A stretch of DNA of 34,595 bases from Enterococcus nangangensis (GCF_005405245.1 NZ_BJDR01000022.1:1-34595), one strand, 5' to 3'. Counted from the first letter of the stretch, positions 25,261 through 31,751 are shown. The notes: generated from the letters alone by a model not told the origin. A program made the numbers and translations.

Positions 25261-25964
25261 GCCGAATCCTCCGGCGCTAGGTTTTCACTGGCGAAACGGT
25301 AACCGTAATTGCGGACTGTTTCAATGTAAGGCGCAAAAGTACCCAGCTTTTGGCGTAAAGAGGCGATATGGACATCCACGGTGCGACTCTCGCCGTCGTA
25401 TTCATACCCCCAAATGGTTTCTAACAACAAGTCCCGACTCAAAGCAATGCGGGGATGCGTGAGTAACTCTTGTAGCAGTAAAAATTCTTTGTTCGTTAAA
25501 TTAAGCTTGGTATGGGCTAGATAAACTTGATGGCTAAAGGCATCAAAGGTTAGGTCTCCAAATTTTTTCAAAGCGTCGGCGGTAGTGGGGGCAGTTCCTA
25601 ATTGACTCCGCCGCAATAATGCTTTGACACGGGCGACTAATTCTAAAGCACCAAAGGGTTTACTTAAGTAATCATCAGCGCCGATATTTAACCCGCGGAC
25701 TTTGTCTAGCTCACTTCCTTTGGCACTGAGAATTAGTACCGGAATTTGTTGGGTGGCCGGATGCGCCCGCAAGTCTTTAAGTAAAGTCAGGCCATCAATA
25801 CCTGGCAACATTAAATCTAAAATAATTAATTGCGGGCTGTTCTCCTTCAGTGCTTGCTGAAAGGTGAAACCATCAGGAAAGCCTTTAGTCTCAGCGACTA
25901 AGCTCGTCAGAGTATACACGATTAGTTCACGAATATTTTCATCATCTTCGACAGTATAAATCAT
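25257..25964 (-). CDS. phoP: Response regulator PhoP (OmpR family)
   Basis: The 235-residue regulator has a receiver domain with acidic pocket E6-D7-D8, phosphorylated Asp50 in LIILDLMLPGIDG and Lys82, then a winged helix (about 135-230; LTNKEFLLLQELLTHPRIALSRDLLLETIWGYEYDGESRTVDVHIASLRQKL). It binds 11-bp direct repeats, like those before pstS. GGAGGG precedes its ATG. A degenerate repeat array lies upstream of this gene too, hinting at autoregulation. Confidence 0.94.
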   Translation of the reverse strand: MIYTVEDDENIRELIVYTLTSLVAETKGFPDGFTFQQALKENSPQLIILDLMLPGIDGLTLLKDLRAHPATQQIPVLILSAKGSELDKVRGLNIGADDYLSKPFGALELVARVKALLRRSQLGTAPTTADALKKFGDLTFDAFSHQVYLAHTKLNLTNKEFLLLQELLTHPRIALSRDLLLETIWGYEYDGESRTVDVHIASLRQKLGTFAPYIETVRNYGYRFASENLAPEDSA

Positions 25965-25991
25965 CCTTTGCCCTCCTTTCAGGGTAAGTTT

Positions 25992-26057
25992 ATTATACCG
26001 TAGCCCCAGCTAAAGACCGCAGTAAAAATTGCTAAATTGTTGTAAAGTTTTCACAAA
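25992..26057 (-). promoter_or_regulatory. Probable phoPR promoter with degenerate Pho box
   Basis: On the minus strand TTTGTG, TTTACA and TTAGCA occur with exact 11-bp spacing (26057-26052, 26046-26041, 26035-26030). A TATAAT lies further down at 25997-25992. The repeats are weaker than those of pstS and their distance from the -10 is longer than usual, so this is a moderate-confidence call. Confidence 0.45.
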
Positions 26058-26086
26058 GTTCGGAAAAGCTAGTAAAAATAAAAAAA

Positions 26087-26125
26087 GAAGAGTGCTGGTC
26101 TGAAGTCTTCAGACCAGTGCTCTTC
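26087..26125 (-). terminator. Terminator after the PH-like membrane protein gene
   Basis: GAAGAG-TG-CTGGTCTGAA pairs with TTCAGACCAG-TG-CTCTTC with a symmetric two-base internal mismatch. In the minus direction it is followed by a long T run. Confidence 0.88.
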
Positions 26126-26135
26126 AACAAATTTT

Positions 26136-26900
26136 TTACGGCAGCATATCTTTCAATGGGCCGATGCGGAAAAAGCCTAGCAGATAAATAATCAGGAAAA
26201 TCCCTAACACACTAAAAACGAGCCAGTTAAAGACTTGCATGTAACGTACACCAAACATGGGGTTGCCTAAAACATAATCGCGCTTATGACGCCGATGAAT
26301 TTTACCAGAGCTTACTTTGCCTTTTAAAGCCGGAGTTTCGTCAAAAATTTCTAAAAGGCGCTGGGCGTCTTTTTGATAAAACATTTCTACGAAAATGTCT
26401 CCTTGGCTTTCAAAATCCAGATAATAATACCCGTCACCACCAGCTTTAGCGATATCCATCACGCGGGGGTCAGCGGTGGAAATAGTGAAAGGTGAAATTT
26501 TTTGGTACTGCAAGGTGATTTGGTCGATGGAGGTGTAAGGATAAGAATAGTAAAGCCCCTCTTCTAAATATTCCACGACGACTAAAAAAATAATTCGTTC
26601 TTGGGTAAAGAGCAAGAGGCGATTGCCCCGGAGATCTAAAAATGTATCTACATACTCTCTAGCACGGGGGGAGCGGGCATAAGTCATCCCTAAAAGCCCG
26701 CTGTTCATGACAGCCGAGTTGCTTTCATTAGTGATGGGTAAGGCATAACGGATTTCCTCGTCGGTATTTAGTTCATCTTTTAATAATTCTTGGAGCTCTT
26801 GCCATAAAATATACATCTTAGTTCGTTGAAAAAGTTGTTTTTTTTCAGCGACATCTAGGTGACCGTTGACGACGGCTTTAAAACTATTTTTGTGATTCAT
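26136..26900 (-). CDS. Membrane-anchored partner of the second ECF sigma factor, PH-like
   Basis: The 254-residue protein is mostly cytoplasmic, with one membrane helix near the C-terminus (about 223-244, FNWLVFSVLGIFLIIYLLGFF). The central part (85-190; RGNRLLLFTQERIIFLVVVEYLEEGLYYSYPYTSIDQITLQ) has the strand pattern of bacterial PH (YokE/YdjM-like) domains. The start lies 17 bases inside the end of the sigma factor gene, with AAAGGAGG upstream, so it is translationally coupled. That position is typical of anti-sigma factors, but I see no known anti-sigma domain, so the role is inferred from context only. Confidence 0.68.
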   Translation of the reverse strand: MNHKNSFKAVVNGHLDVAEKKQLFQRTKMYILWQELQELLKDELNTDEEIRYALPITNESNSAVMNSGLLGMTYARSPRAREYVDTFLDLRGNRLLLFTQERIIFLVVVEYLEEGLYYSYPYTSIDQITLQYQKISPFTISTADPRVMDIAKAGGDGYYYLDFESQGDIFVEMFYQKDAQRLLEIFDETPALKGKVSSGKIHRRHKRDYVLGNPMFGVRYMQVFNWLVFSVLGIFLIIYLLGFFRIGPLKDMLP

Positions 26901-27438
26901 GATGATGTTCCTCCTTTAAGACGCTACGTAATTTTTTCCGTCCACGTGACAAGCGATTATAAATCAAAGGCACCGAAAGCTCTAAAGCAGCGGCAATTTC
27001 TTCAGGGGTCGCTTGATAAAAGTAATAACGGAGAAAAATTTCTTGGTCTTCGACACTGAGACTAGTTAAGAGGTCTAAAAAATGATCTTTGGCTAAAGGC
27101 AGTTCTTCTTCTGCCACTAGATCATGAGCTAATTGATCCAAGGAAACTTTTTTTTGCCGCAACATTTGCCTTTGATAGTCTAAGACGATACGTCGAGCGA
27201 TGATACTGCTCCAGGTTTTAAGGCTCGCTTTTTCAGAATCAAATAATTGAATCTTTTGCCAAATTTTAAAATAGATTTTATTTTCCAGTTCGGGAATTTC
27301 GTCATAATCTTGCGGCAGGAGCAGTTGCAAAATACTTTGGCGAATATTTTCAGCGTAGTGCTCAATAAAAAGCTCTAAACCGTCAAAATCCCGTTGGCGC
27401 AATTGTTGCACCAGTTGTCTTTCTAATTCAGGGGACAC
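26884..27438 (-). CDS. Second ECF-type sigma factor
   Basis: The 184-residue product has sigma region 2 (DFDGLELFIEHYAENIRQSILQ, then KIYFKIWQKIQLFDSEKASLKTWSSIIARRIVLDYQRQ) and region 4 (LLTSLSVEDQEIFLRYYFYQATPEEIAAALELSVPLIYNRLSRGRKKLRSVL). The start is GTG at 27438: AAGGAGG is 8 bases before it, while the open frame above has no comparable site. It is the first gene of a two-gene unit. Three 11-bp repeats lie about 110 bases upstream and may be a regulator binding array. Confidence 0.85.
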   Translation of the reverse strand: MSPELERQLVQQLRQRDFDGLELFIEHYAENIRQSILQLLLPQDYDEIPELENKIYFKIWQKIQLFDSEKASLKTWSSIIARRIVLDYQRQMLRQKKVSLDQLAHDLVAEEELPLAKDHFLDLLTSLSVEDQEIFLRYYFYQATPEEIAAALELSVPLIYNRLSRGRKKLRSVLKEEHHHESQK

Positions 27439-27548
27439 CCTTACCACCTCCTTAATCTTTAACACCCTTATATACGCCGTAAAAGGAAAAAAAACTATCA
27501 TCAAGATAAAAAATATTTTTATCCGAGAATAATTAATGATGTTAAGAA

Positions 27549-27582
27549 GCGTTAAAACAGCGTAAAATCAGCGTTTCCATTT
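27549..27582. repeat. Three 11-bp-phased GCGT repeats upstream of the second sigma operon
   Basis: GCGTTAAAACA, GCGTAAAATCA and GCGTTTCCATT follow each other with exact 11-bp phasing (27549, 27560, 27571). On the minus strand this reads TTTACG and TTAACG units spaced by five bases, the geometry used by OmpR-family regulators such as PhoP. It lies in the gap of about 285 bases between the sigma gene and the ImmA gene, which otherwise holds only AT-rich sequence and the hairpin described next. Confidence 0.45.
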
Positions 27583-27647
27583 ATCTTTTTTTGTGCAATG
27601 AGAACAAAAAAGTTGCTGTTGTTCTCACGTTGTTCCCAAATTAAGGG

Positions 27648-27705
27648 AAATATAAAAAGAAGTCCTAAGCTCAAATGTATGAATTTAGAACTTCTTTTTA
27701 TATTT
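27648..27705. terminator. Long bidirectional hairpin after the ImmA/IrrE gene
   Basis: AAATATAAAAAGAAGTCCTAA pairs with its complement at 27685-27705 with a single mismatch. It ends the minus-strand metallopeptidase transcript and marks the point where core-like sequence gives way to AT-rich accessory DNA. Confidence 0.75.
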
Positions 27706-27710
27706 TCATA

Positions 27711-27726
27711 TAGAACGTACGTTCTA
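27711..27726. repeat. Perfect 16-bp palindrome, LexA-box-like core
   Basis: TAGAACGTACGTTCTA is a perfect palindrome with the GAAC-N4-GTTC core of Gram-positive LexA boxes (GAACRNRYGTTC fits at every position), though the outer C/G of the consensus is A/T. It overlaps the stop codon of the ImmA/IrrE gene, an odd place for an operator, so its role is uncertain. Confidence 0.5.
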
Positions 27727-28161
27727 TTTTTGGTTAAAAAAAAGAGGATAATGATTTAGTTTCATAAAGTCTAAGTACAATTTTTTTGTGATTTCTAAGT
27801 AGTTTTGGTTTAATTGATACCGCACTAGAAATTGTAAAGCATTAAACGAGTAAAGATCAATTTCAGGATTTTCTAGATAAGGATATAATAATTTCTTAAT
27901 CATGAAACAATTTGCTTCAAACTCCATTTTTTCACGCATAGTAGCAGTAATACGATACAATTGAGAGTTTTGTTGATGCAAGCAGGCATGACCGAGCTCA
28001 TGTAAGATTGCAATTTTCTGATCATACTCCGTAAGGTGTGTATTAACAGCAATAATATTAAAATCTGGAGAATAGAATGCAGGAGCTTGCAGCTCCATAT
28101 CATAGACAAGCTGTACGTCTAGACTTTTAACAAGTTGGGCAATAGTGTAATCTGATTTCAT
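27724..28161 (-). CDS. ImmA/IrrE family metallopeptidase
   Basis: The 145-residue protein has the zinc protease motif HELGH (54-58) in KIAILHELGHACLH and the downstream glutamate ligand in EFEANCF (Glu82), which defines the ImmA/IrrE (DUF955) family. ImmA in B. subtilis cleaves the repressor of a mobile element. The usual partner, a Cro/CI-type repressor gene next door, is absent; the divergent neighbour is hicAB. The protein may be a remnant of a mobile element or may act on an unlinked or HicB-like target. The ribosome binding site is weak. Base composition is AT-rich, unlike the pst region. Confidence 0.85.
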   Translation of the reverse strand: MKSDYTIAQLVKSLDVQLVYDMELQAPAFYSPDFNIIAVNTHLTEYDQKIAILHELGHACLHQQNSQLYRITATMREKMEFEANCFMIKKLLYPYLENPEIDLYSFNALQFLVRYQLNQNYLEITKKLYLDFMKLNHYPLFFNQK

Positions 28162-28368
28162 AGTACATACCGAGTCTTAATCAATAAAAGATTCCTTCCG
28201 AAGCAGTATTTACAATTTTATATGATTATACACTATTTTCCACCTAAAAACATGATAAGTAGCTAAAATGGGAAAAATTGCTATAAAAAATATAAGTTTT
28301 AATTTTACTTAGTTTGAATTTAAAAGCTGTCTTGTACGAAATAAAGATGTGGGAAGTCGAAGTTATTC
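28162..28368. other. Gap between divergent ImmA and hicA genes
   Basis: This AT-rich stretch holds a minus-strand TATAAT (28230-28225) that may serve the ImmA gene with a leader of about 60 bases. No reading frame with a ribosome binding site was found in it. Confidence 0.4.
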
Positions 28369-28399
28369 AATTAACAGACGTGTTAATTATACGTATACT
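28369..28399 (+). promoter_or_regulatory. hicAB promoter with operator palindrome
   Basis: TTAACA (28371-28376) and TATACT (28394-28399) are spaced by 17 bases. The -35 is inside the perfect inverted repeat AATTAACA-GACG-TGTTAATT (28369-28388), the expected binding site for the ribbon-helix-helix domain of HicB. Confidence 0.75.
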
Positions 28400-28421
28400 T
28401 TCTGGTGTAAGGAGGATTTAA

Positions 28422-28628
28422 ATGTCAAAAAACAAACCTTACAAAGTGGTTGTCAAAGTGATGAAAAAAGATGGTTGGGAAAAAGATCATACATCTGACT
28501 CTCACGAAATTTACGTGAAAGATGGTTTTCCATCGTGTCCTGTAAAATGTACAAAAAGACATTCCATCAGGAACATTGACGAACATCGAGAGGATAACAG
28601 GGCTAAAATTTTAGCCTTGTATCCTTAA
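28422..28628 (+). CDS. hicA: HicA-type mRNA-interferase toxin
   Basis: The 68-residue protein fits HicA, a small double-stranded-RNA-binding-fold toxin that cleaves mRNA independently of the ribosome. Seen are the VVKVMKKDGWE helix with its GW, the catalytic histidine His28 in SDSHEIYVKDG, and the basic CPVKCTKRHSIRNI segment matching the P-x-H/K...L..GT...I part of the family. It is preceded by AAGGAGG and followed 33 bases later by the antitoxin gene. Order toxin then antitoxin, with the operator before the toxin, is usual for HicAB. Confidence 0.82.
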   Translation: MSKNKPYKVVVKVMKKDGWEKDHTSDSHEIYVKDGFPSCPVKCTKRHSIRNIDEHREDNRAKILALYP

Positions 28629-28661
28629 ATGGCGACAAGCTTATATTAGGGGGGAATGGCA

Positions 28662-29060
28662 GTGAAAAATCGTGTGATATATCCGTATACTATTTCTATT
28701 GAAGATGATATTTATTATGTGAATTTTCTCGATTTTGATAATTGCTTTACAGATGGTGACTCATTAGAGGAAGCAATGATTAATGCAAAAGATGTATTAG
28801 AGGGAACGTTATTTGTATTGCTAAAGAACAATCAAGAGCTTCCTTCACCAACTGTAGAGTTTAGTTCAGTTCCAGAAAATACTCGACTTGCATATGCGGA
28901 TGTATGGATTGATCCAATCGTTGAAAAAGTTCAAATCCAGTCTGTAAAAAAAACACTTACTATTCCAAAATGGCTTAATGATGAGTCAGAGAAGCAAGGA
29001 ATTAATTTTTCGACTGTCTTACAAGCAGCTTTACGAGAAGAGCTTGGAATTACTCACTAA
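28662..29060 (+). CDS. hicB: HicB-type antitoxin
   Basis: This antitoxin of about 132 residues has the degenerate RNase H-like HicB domain at the N-terminus (YPYTISIEDDIYYVNFLDFDNCFTDGDSLEEAMINAKDVLEGTLF) and a C-terminal ribbon-helix-helix (KTLTIPKWLNDESEKQGINFSTVLQAALREEL) for DNA binding. It neutralises HicA and should repress the operon at the palindrome over the -35. Start choice: an ATG at 28656 lies only one or two bases from the G-rich ribosome binding site; the GTG at 28662 has a better spacing of about 7, so I prefer it. Confidence 0.87.
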   Translation: MKNRVIYPYTISIEDDIYYVNFLDFDNCFTDGDSLEEAMINAKDVLEGTLFVLLKNNQELPSPTVEFSSVPENTRLAYADVWIDPIVEKVQIQSVKKTLTIPKWLNDESEKQGINFSTVLQAALREELGITH

Positions 29061-29066
29061 TTAAAG

Positions 29067-29112
29067 AAGAGAGCCAATGACTTAACCACAAAGTTATTGG
29101 TTCTTTTTTACA
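29067..29112 (+). terminator. Terminator after hicB
   Basis: AGAGCCAATGACTT pairs with AAGTTATTGGTTCT with mismatches, followed by T6, shortly after the hicB stop. Confidence 0.8.
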
Positions 29113-29158
29113 GTTTAATTATACAAACTATCTTACGCTCTCAAAAAAATATATTTTT

Positions 29159-29187
29159 ATTGTAAAAAAATATTTTTAAAGTAAAAT
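29159..29187 (+). promoter_or_regulatory. Promoter and likely BlaI operator of the M56 operon
   Basis: TTGTAA (29160-29165) and TAAAAT (29182-29187) are spaced by 16 bases. The spacer holds a dyad, TAAAAA-AATA-TTTTTA. The string ATTGTAAAAAA (29159-29169) recurs exactly at 31205-31215, upstream of the secreted-protein promoter, a hint of a common regulator. AT-richness makes chance a real alternative. Confidence 0.5.
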
Positions 29188-29211
29188 AGTAATATAAGGA
29201 GGTGAAAACGT

Positions 29212-29583
29212 ATGCAAGAACTAACAAAAAAAGAAAGACAAATTATGAATATTTTTTGGAATGAGAATAAAAGCTTATCTGCAAATAATATTATTCTACT
29301 GGACTCTAGTTTAAGTAAAAATACTGTACAAGCGGTGTTAAGGAAGTTACTCAAATATAAACTGATTCATGTCGTTGATATTGGTTATAGCGGTACTGTG
29401 CTTACTCGACTGTACGAAGCACGTATTTCACAAGAAGAATTTGTGGCAGAATTGTTAACTGATGATGCGTTTAAAAATTTATTAGCAAATTATATTGAGA
29501 ATACGGATGATAATACTGAGCTAGACATGCTAGATCGGCTTATTCAGGAAAAAAAGCAAAAATTAAAAAAGGATAATGAATAA
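29212..29583 (+). CDS. BlaI/MecI/CopY-family repressor
   Basis: The 123-residue protein is a winged-helix repressor of the penicillinase-repressor family: LTKKERQIMNIFWNENKSLSANNIILLDSSLSKNTVQAVLRKLLKYKLIHVVDIG is the DNA-binding half, and the acidic helical C-terminus (ELLTDDAFKNLLANYIENTDD, then DMLDRLIQEKKQKL) is the dimerisation half that is cleaved in BlaI when the sensor is activated. It is followed at once by an M56 protease gene (TAATG, one-base overlap), the normal partner. It probably represses its own operon and perhaps the transporter cassette downstream. Confidence 0.88.
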   Translation: MQELTKKERQIMNIFWNENKSLSANNIILLDSSLSKNTVQAVLRKLLKYKLIHVVDIGYSGTVLTRLYEARISQEEFVAELLTDDAFKNLLANYIENTDDNTELDMLDRLIQEKKQKLKKDNE

Positions 29584-30689
29584 TGATTTTTTCCCTTTCT
29601 TCACTATTAATATCATCACTTTTGTCATGTGTATTAATTTTGGTATTACGAGTATTGCTGAAAAAGACGGCAATTTATCGAGTGGTTAGAACGGATTTTT
29701 TAAATATTTTTTGTTTAGTAATCTTTTTACGTTTACTTTTTCCAGTGGAACTCAAAAATACTATGACATTACCTTCTAGAGTAGTTTTACCTACGCTTTT
29801 TAAAGTGCTAGCAACTACATTTTATGTAGGACAGTTTGATTTTTCGTTAGAGGAGTTATTATTTGTTATTTGGATTTTCGGTTCATGTTTTTACTTAGCA
29901 AAACTATTTGTGAATATCTTTAAATTGAAAAATGTGGTTAATCAGATTGCTGAATACGGCAAACCAGTAGAACTTGAACTGAGCAACAGAAATACAAGTA
30001 TTTTTATTACGGATTTCGTTGGTACTCCAACTGTTTTAGGCGTATTTCATAGGTATATTTTAATTCCCAGTAGAAAGTACACTGCACAAGAGTTAGAGTA
30101 CATTTTGTTACATGAAAAACAACATATACAAAATAGAGATATTTTGAAGAAAATGGTATTGGAGTTGCTGATTGTAGCATATTGGTGGCTTGTTCCCCTC
30201 TATTTTTTTAGAAAACAATTTAATTTGGTATTGGAATTTTCAGTTGATAAACAAGTAACGCAGCAACTCTCAGATTCTGAGTACTTTGATTATGCACAAT
30301 CATTAGTGAGTGTCCAAAAGAAAAATAGTTTAGAAACTCTATCCCCGAATATTGTGGCTAATTTTACAATTTCAGAGAAATTTACGTTACAGAAAAGAAT
30401 AAATTTTTTACTAGAAGGTTATGAAAATCGCAAAACGAAGAAAAGTATTCTAGCAATATGCTTGTTACTGCCATTAGTGGTTACATCGTTTATTTTTGAG
30501 CCTTATCATATCAGTGAAGAACGTGTCGTTGGTACGGAAACAGTGGATATGAACGCAGATACGTACCTTTTAAAAAAACAGGATGGAACATATGTCTTAT
30601 ATATTGATGGGCAAGATATGGGCATAGTTTCTGATACAAAAGATTCATCTCTTAAAGAGTTGAAAATAATAAATGAAGAGGGAAAATAA
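29583..30689 (+). CDS. M56-family membrane metalloprotease, BlaR1-like but without a penicillin-binding sensor
   Basis: The 368-residue protein has membrane helices at about 5-25, 38-55 and 88-112, a cytoplasmic zinc protease loop with HEKQH (177-181) in YILLHEKQHIQNRD and the downstream EFSVDKQV (Glu218, Asp222), a helix near 192-208, and a last helix at about 288-306. BlaR1 and MecR1 carry a penicillin-binding domain of about 250 residues outside; here only about 60 residues follow (EERVVGTETVDMNADTYL...), predicted to be short strands. It is therefore a signal-transducing protease for something other than beta-lactams. It is translationally coupled to the repressor gene before it and the secreted peptide gene after it, both by TAATG. 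Confidence 0.88.
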   Translation: MIFSLSSLLISSLLSCVLILVLRVLLKKTAIYRVVRTDFLNIFCLVIFLRLLFPVELKNTMTLPSRVVLPTLFKVLATTFYVGQFDFSLEELLFVIWIFGSCFYLAKLFVNIFKLKNVVNQIAEYGKPVELELSNRNTSIFITDFVGTPTVLGVFHRYILIPSRKYTAQELEYILLHEKQHIQNRDILKKMVLELLIVAYWWLVPLYFFRKQFNLVLEFSVDKQVTQQLSDSEYFDYAQSLVSVQKKNSLETLSPNIVANFTISEKFTLQKRINFLLEGYENRKTKKSILAICLLLPLVVTSFIFEPYHISEERVVGTETVDMNADTYLLKKQDGTYVLYIDGQDMGIVSDTKDSSLKELKIINEEGK

Positions 30690-30913
30690 TGAAAAAGATT
30701 GGTATCATGAGCTTTTTACTGCTATCTTTTTTAGTAGTAGGATCCAGTAAAAGTCATGCAGAAGAGTCTGCTGAAGGAAGCGCAGTATCAATTAAAGTAG
30801 AGTACAAAAGCCATATACTTGAATGGCGGTTTAAAAACATTGGTGGTTACGCTTATAAAAGGCAATACGACTGTACTGCCGATAAGTGGTTAGGAGAATG
30901 GGTAAGAGTTTAG
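30689..30913 (+). CDS. Small secreted peptide, candidate ligand or effector of the M56 system
   Basis: The 74-residue product has a clear signal peptide (MKKIGIMSFLLLSFLVVGSS) with likely cleavage after SHA (residue 24). The mature 50 residues are rich in aromatic and basic residues (VEYKSHILEWRFKNIGGYAYKRQY, ending KWLGEWVRV) with a single cysteine (Cys62). I do not recognise a named family. Its start overlaps the stop of the M56 protease by one base, so it is made together with the sensor. It could be a signal peptide for the sensor, a bacteriocin-like effector, or a protective decoy. A strong terminator follows. Confidence 0.75.
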   Translation: MKKIGIMSFLLLSFLVVGSSKSHAEESAEGSAVSIKVEYKSHILEWRFKNIGGYAYKRQYDCTADKWLGEWVRV

Positions 30914-30927
30914 CTTAAGTAAAAGAT

Positions 30928-30980
30928 AAAGAGACATGTTCAAGTATTATAGTTGGAATGCTTGAACGTGTCTCTTTTTT
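30928..30980 (+). terminator. Terminator of the BlaI-M56-peptide operon
   Basis: AAAGAGACATGTTCAAG pairs with CTTGAACGTGTCTCTTT with one mismatch over a 16-base loop, followed by T6. Confidence 0.9.
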
Positions 30981-31204
30981 GGTTTATCTGATTATATATT
31001 ATGATGGTTCACCTCACACAAAAATTCACGGAAAATGAAAATCTGAATGATTTTTCAATTTCTATGGATTTTGTTTTTTGAAGCGGTTATGTCACAGTGC
31101 CCTGACGTACCATTGTGCCTTTTAAAATATTTAGATTTTAATAGAATACAATTTTTTCACAAACAAATAATTTTTATATCTTTATAGATTATTTTTTTAA
31201 TTTA
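30981..31204. other. AT-rich gap between the two operons
   Basis: No gene was seen. There is an imperfect hairpin around 31035-31063, and a less AT-rich island (about 31081-31121) containing CACAGTG with CATTGTG spaced by 11 bases. The island could be a leftover of a mobile element end, but no terminal repeat pair or target duplication was found. Confidence 0.35.
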
Positions 31205-31218
31205 ATTGTAAAAAACGA

Positions 31219-31268
31219 TTGTATTAAAAATCGATTTGAGATAGAATAGCATTGTAATCGATTACAAT
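31219..31268 (+). promoter_or_regulatory. Promoter and 18-bp palindromic operator of the secreted-protein/transporter cassette
   Basis: TTGTAT (31219-31224) and TAGAAT (31242-31247) are spaced by 17 bases. The perfect palindrome ATTGTAATCGATTACAAT (31251-31268) begins four bases after the -10 and covers the expected transcription start, the classical place for repressor binding. A second, shorter palindrome, AAATCGATTT, lies in the spacer and shares the ATCGAT core. A leader of about 120 bases follows. Confidence 0.8.
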
Positions 31269-31375
31269 ACAAACTGTAAATAAAATGGCATTGATGGTGC
31301 TCTTAGTATGAGAGAGGAGACTAATAATCAAGGATAGGGAAAAAGTAAAAATATTATCTTTGGGAGGAAAAATTC

Positions 31376-31732
31376 GTGAAGAAAACAAAAGTAAAAATTG
31401 CATTAGTATCTTTGGTAGCATCGATTGGATTAGGTGCAACCAGCGCTTTTGCTACACAATTTGGCACTGCTGCAGCTGGGGCTAGTTCAACTGAAACTGC
31501 CCAATTATACTATTTTGGAACGGTATGGGTATACCCTAAAGAATCTGGTTATAAACAAGGAACATTCAAATATTCTCGGGGTGGAAAAACTCTATTAACT
31601 CGCAAAACAACTTATTATAGTAACCCGTCTACTGTAGCTAAAATGACCAGCTCCACCGCGACTGGCGGTGTGTGGGACAGTTTAAATCCATTCGCAAGTA
31701 AAACTACTTTTAGCTACAATCATACTAAATAA
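31376..31732 (+). CDS. Secreted 92-residue mature protein, possible lactococcin 972-like bacteriocin
   Basis: The 118-residue precursor has a signal peptide (KKTKVKIALVSLVASIGLG) with cleavage expected after AFA (residue 26). The mature part has no cysteine, many Thr, Ser and Tyr, and segments such as GTVWVYPKESGY, KTTYYSNPSTV and a C-terminal TGGVWDSL...SYNHTK. The W/Y/G pattern and the neighbouring ABC transporter recall the lactococcin 972 group, but the match is loose and I cannot confirm it. The start is GTG, preceded by GGGAGG. It is first in a cassette behind a palindromic operator. Alternative: a secreted stress or decoy protein handled by the transporter. Confidence 0.6.
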   Translation: MKKTKVKIALVSLVASIGLGATSAFATQFGTAAAGASSTETAQLYYFGTVWVYPKESGYKQGTFKYSRGGKTLLTRKTTYYSNPSTVAKMTSSTATGGVWDSLNPFASKTTFSYNHTK

Positions 31733-31751
31733 TAGAAATGAGCGAAGGTTA

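Noticed and set aside
29583..30689. Beta-lactam resistance sensor (true BlaR1/MecR1)
   Set aside because: The penicillin-binding outer domain with its SxxK/KTG motifs is absent and no beta-lactamase or PBP2a gene is nearby.
31081..31121. Possible insertion-sequence end
   Set aside because: The short CACAGTG/CATTGTG repeat has no matching terminal repeat, target duplication or transposase remnant in the window.
31286..31344. Two tiny frames (MALMVLLV and MREETNNQG) in the leader of the secreted-protein gene
   Set aside because: Neither has a ribosome binding site and no alternative hairpin or terminator lies downstream, unlike the ABC-F leader.
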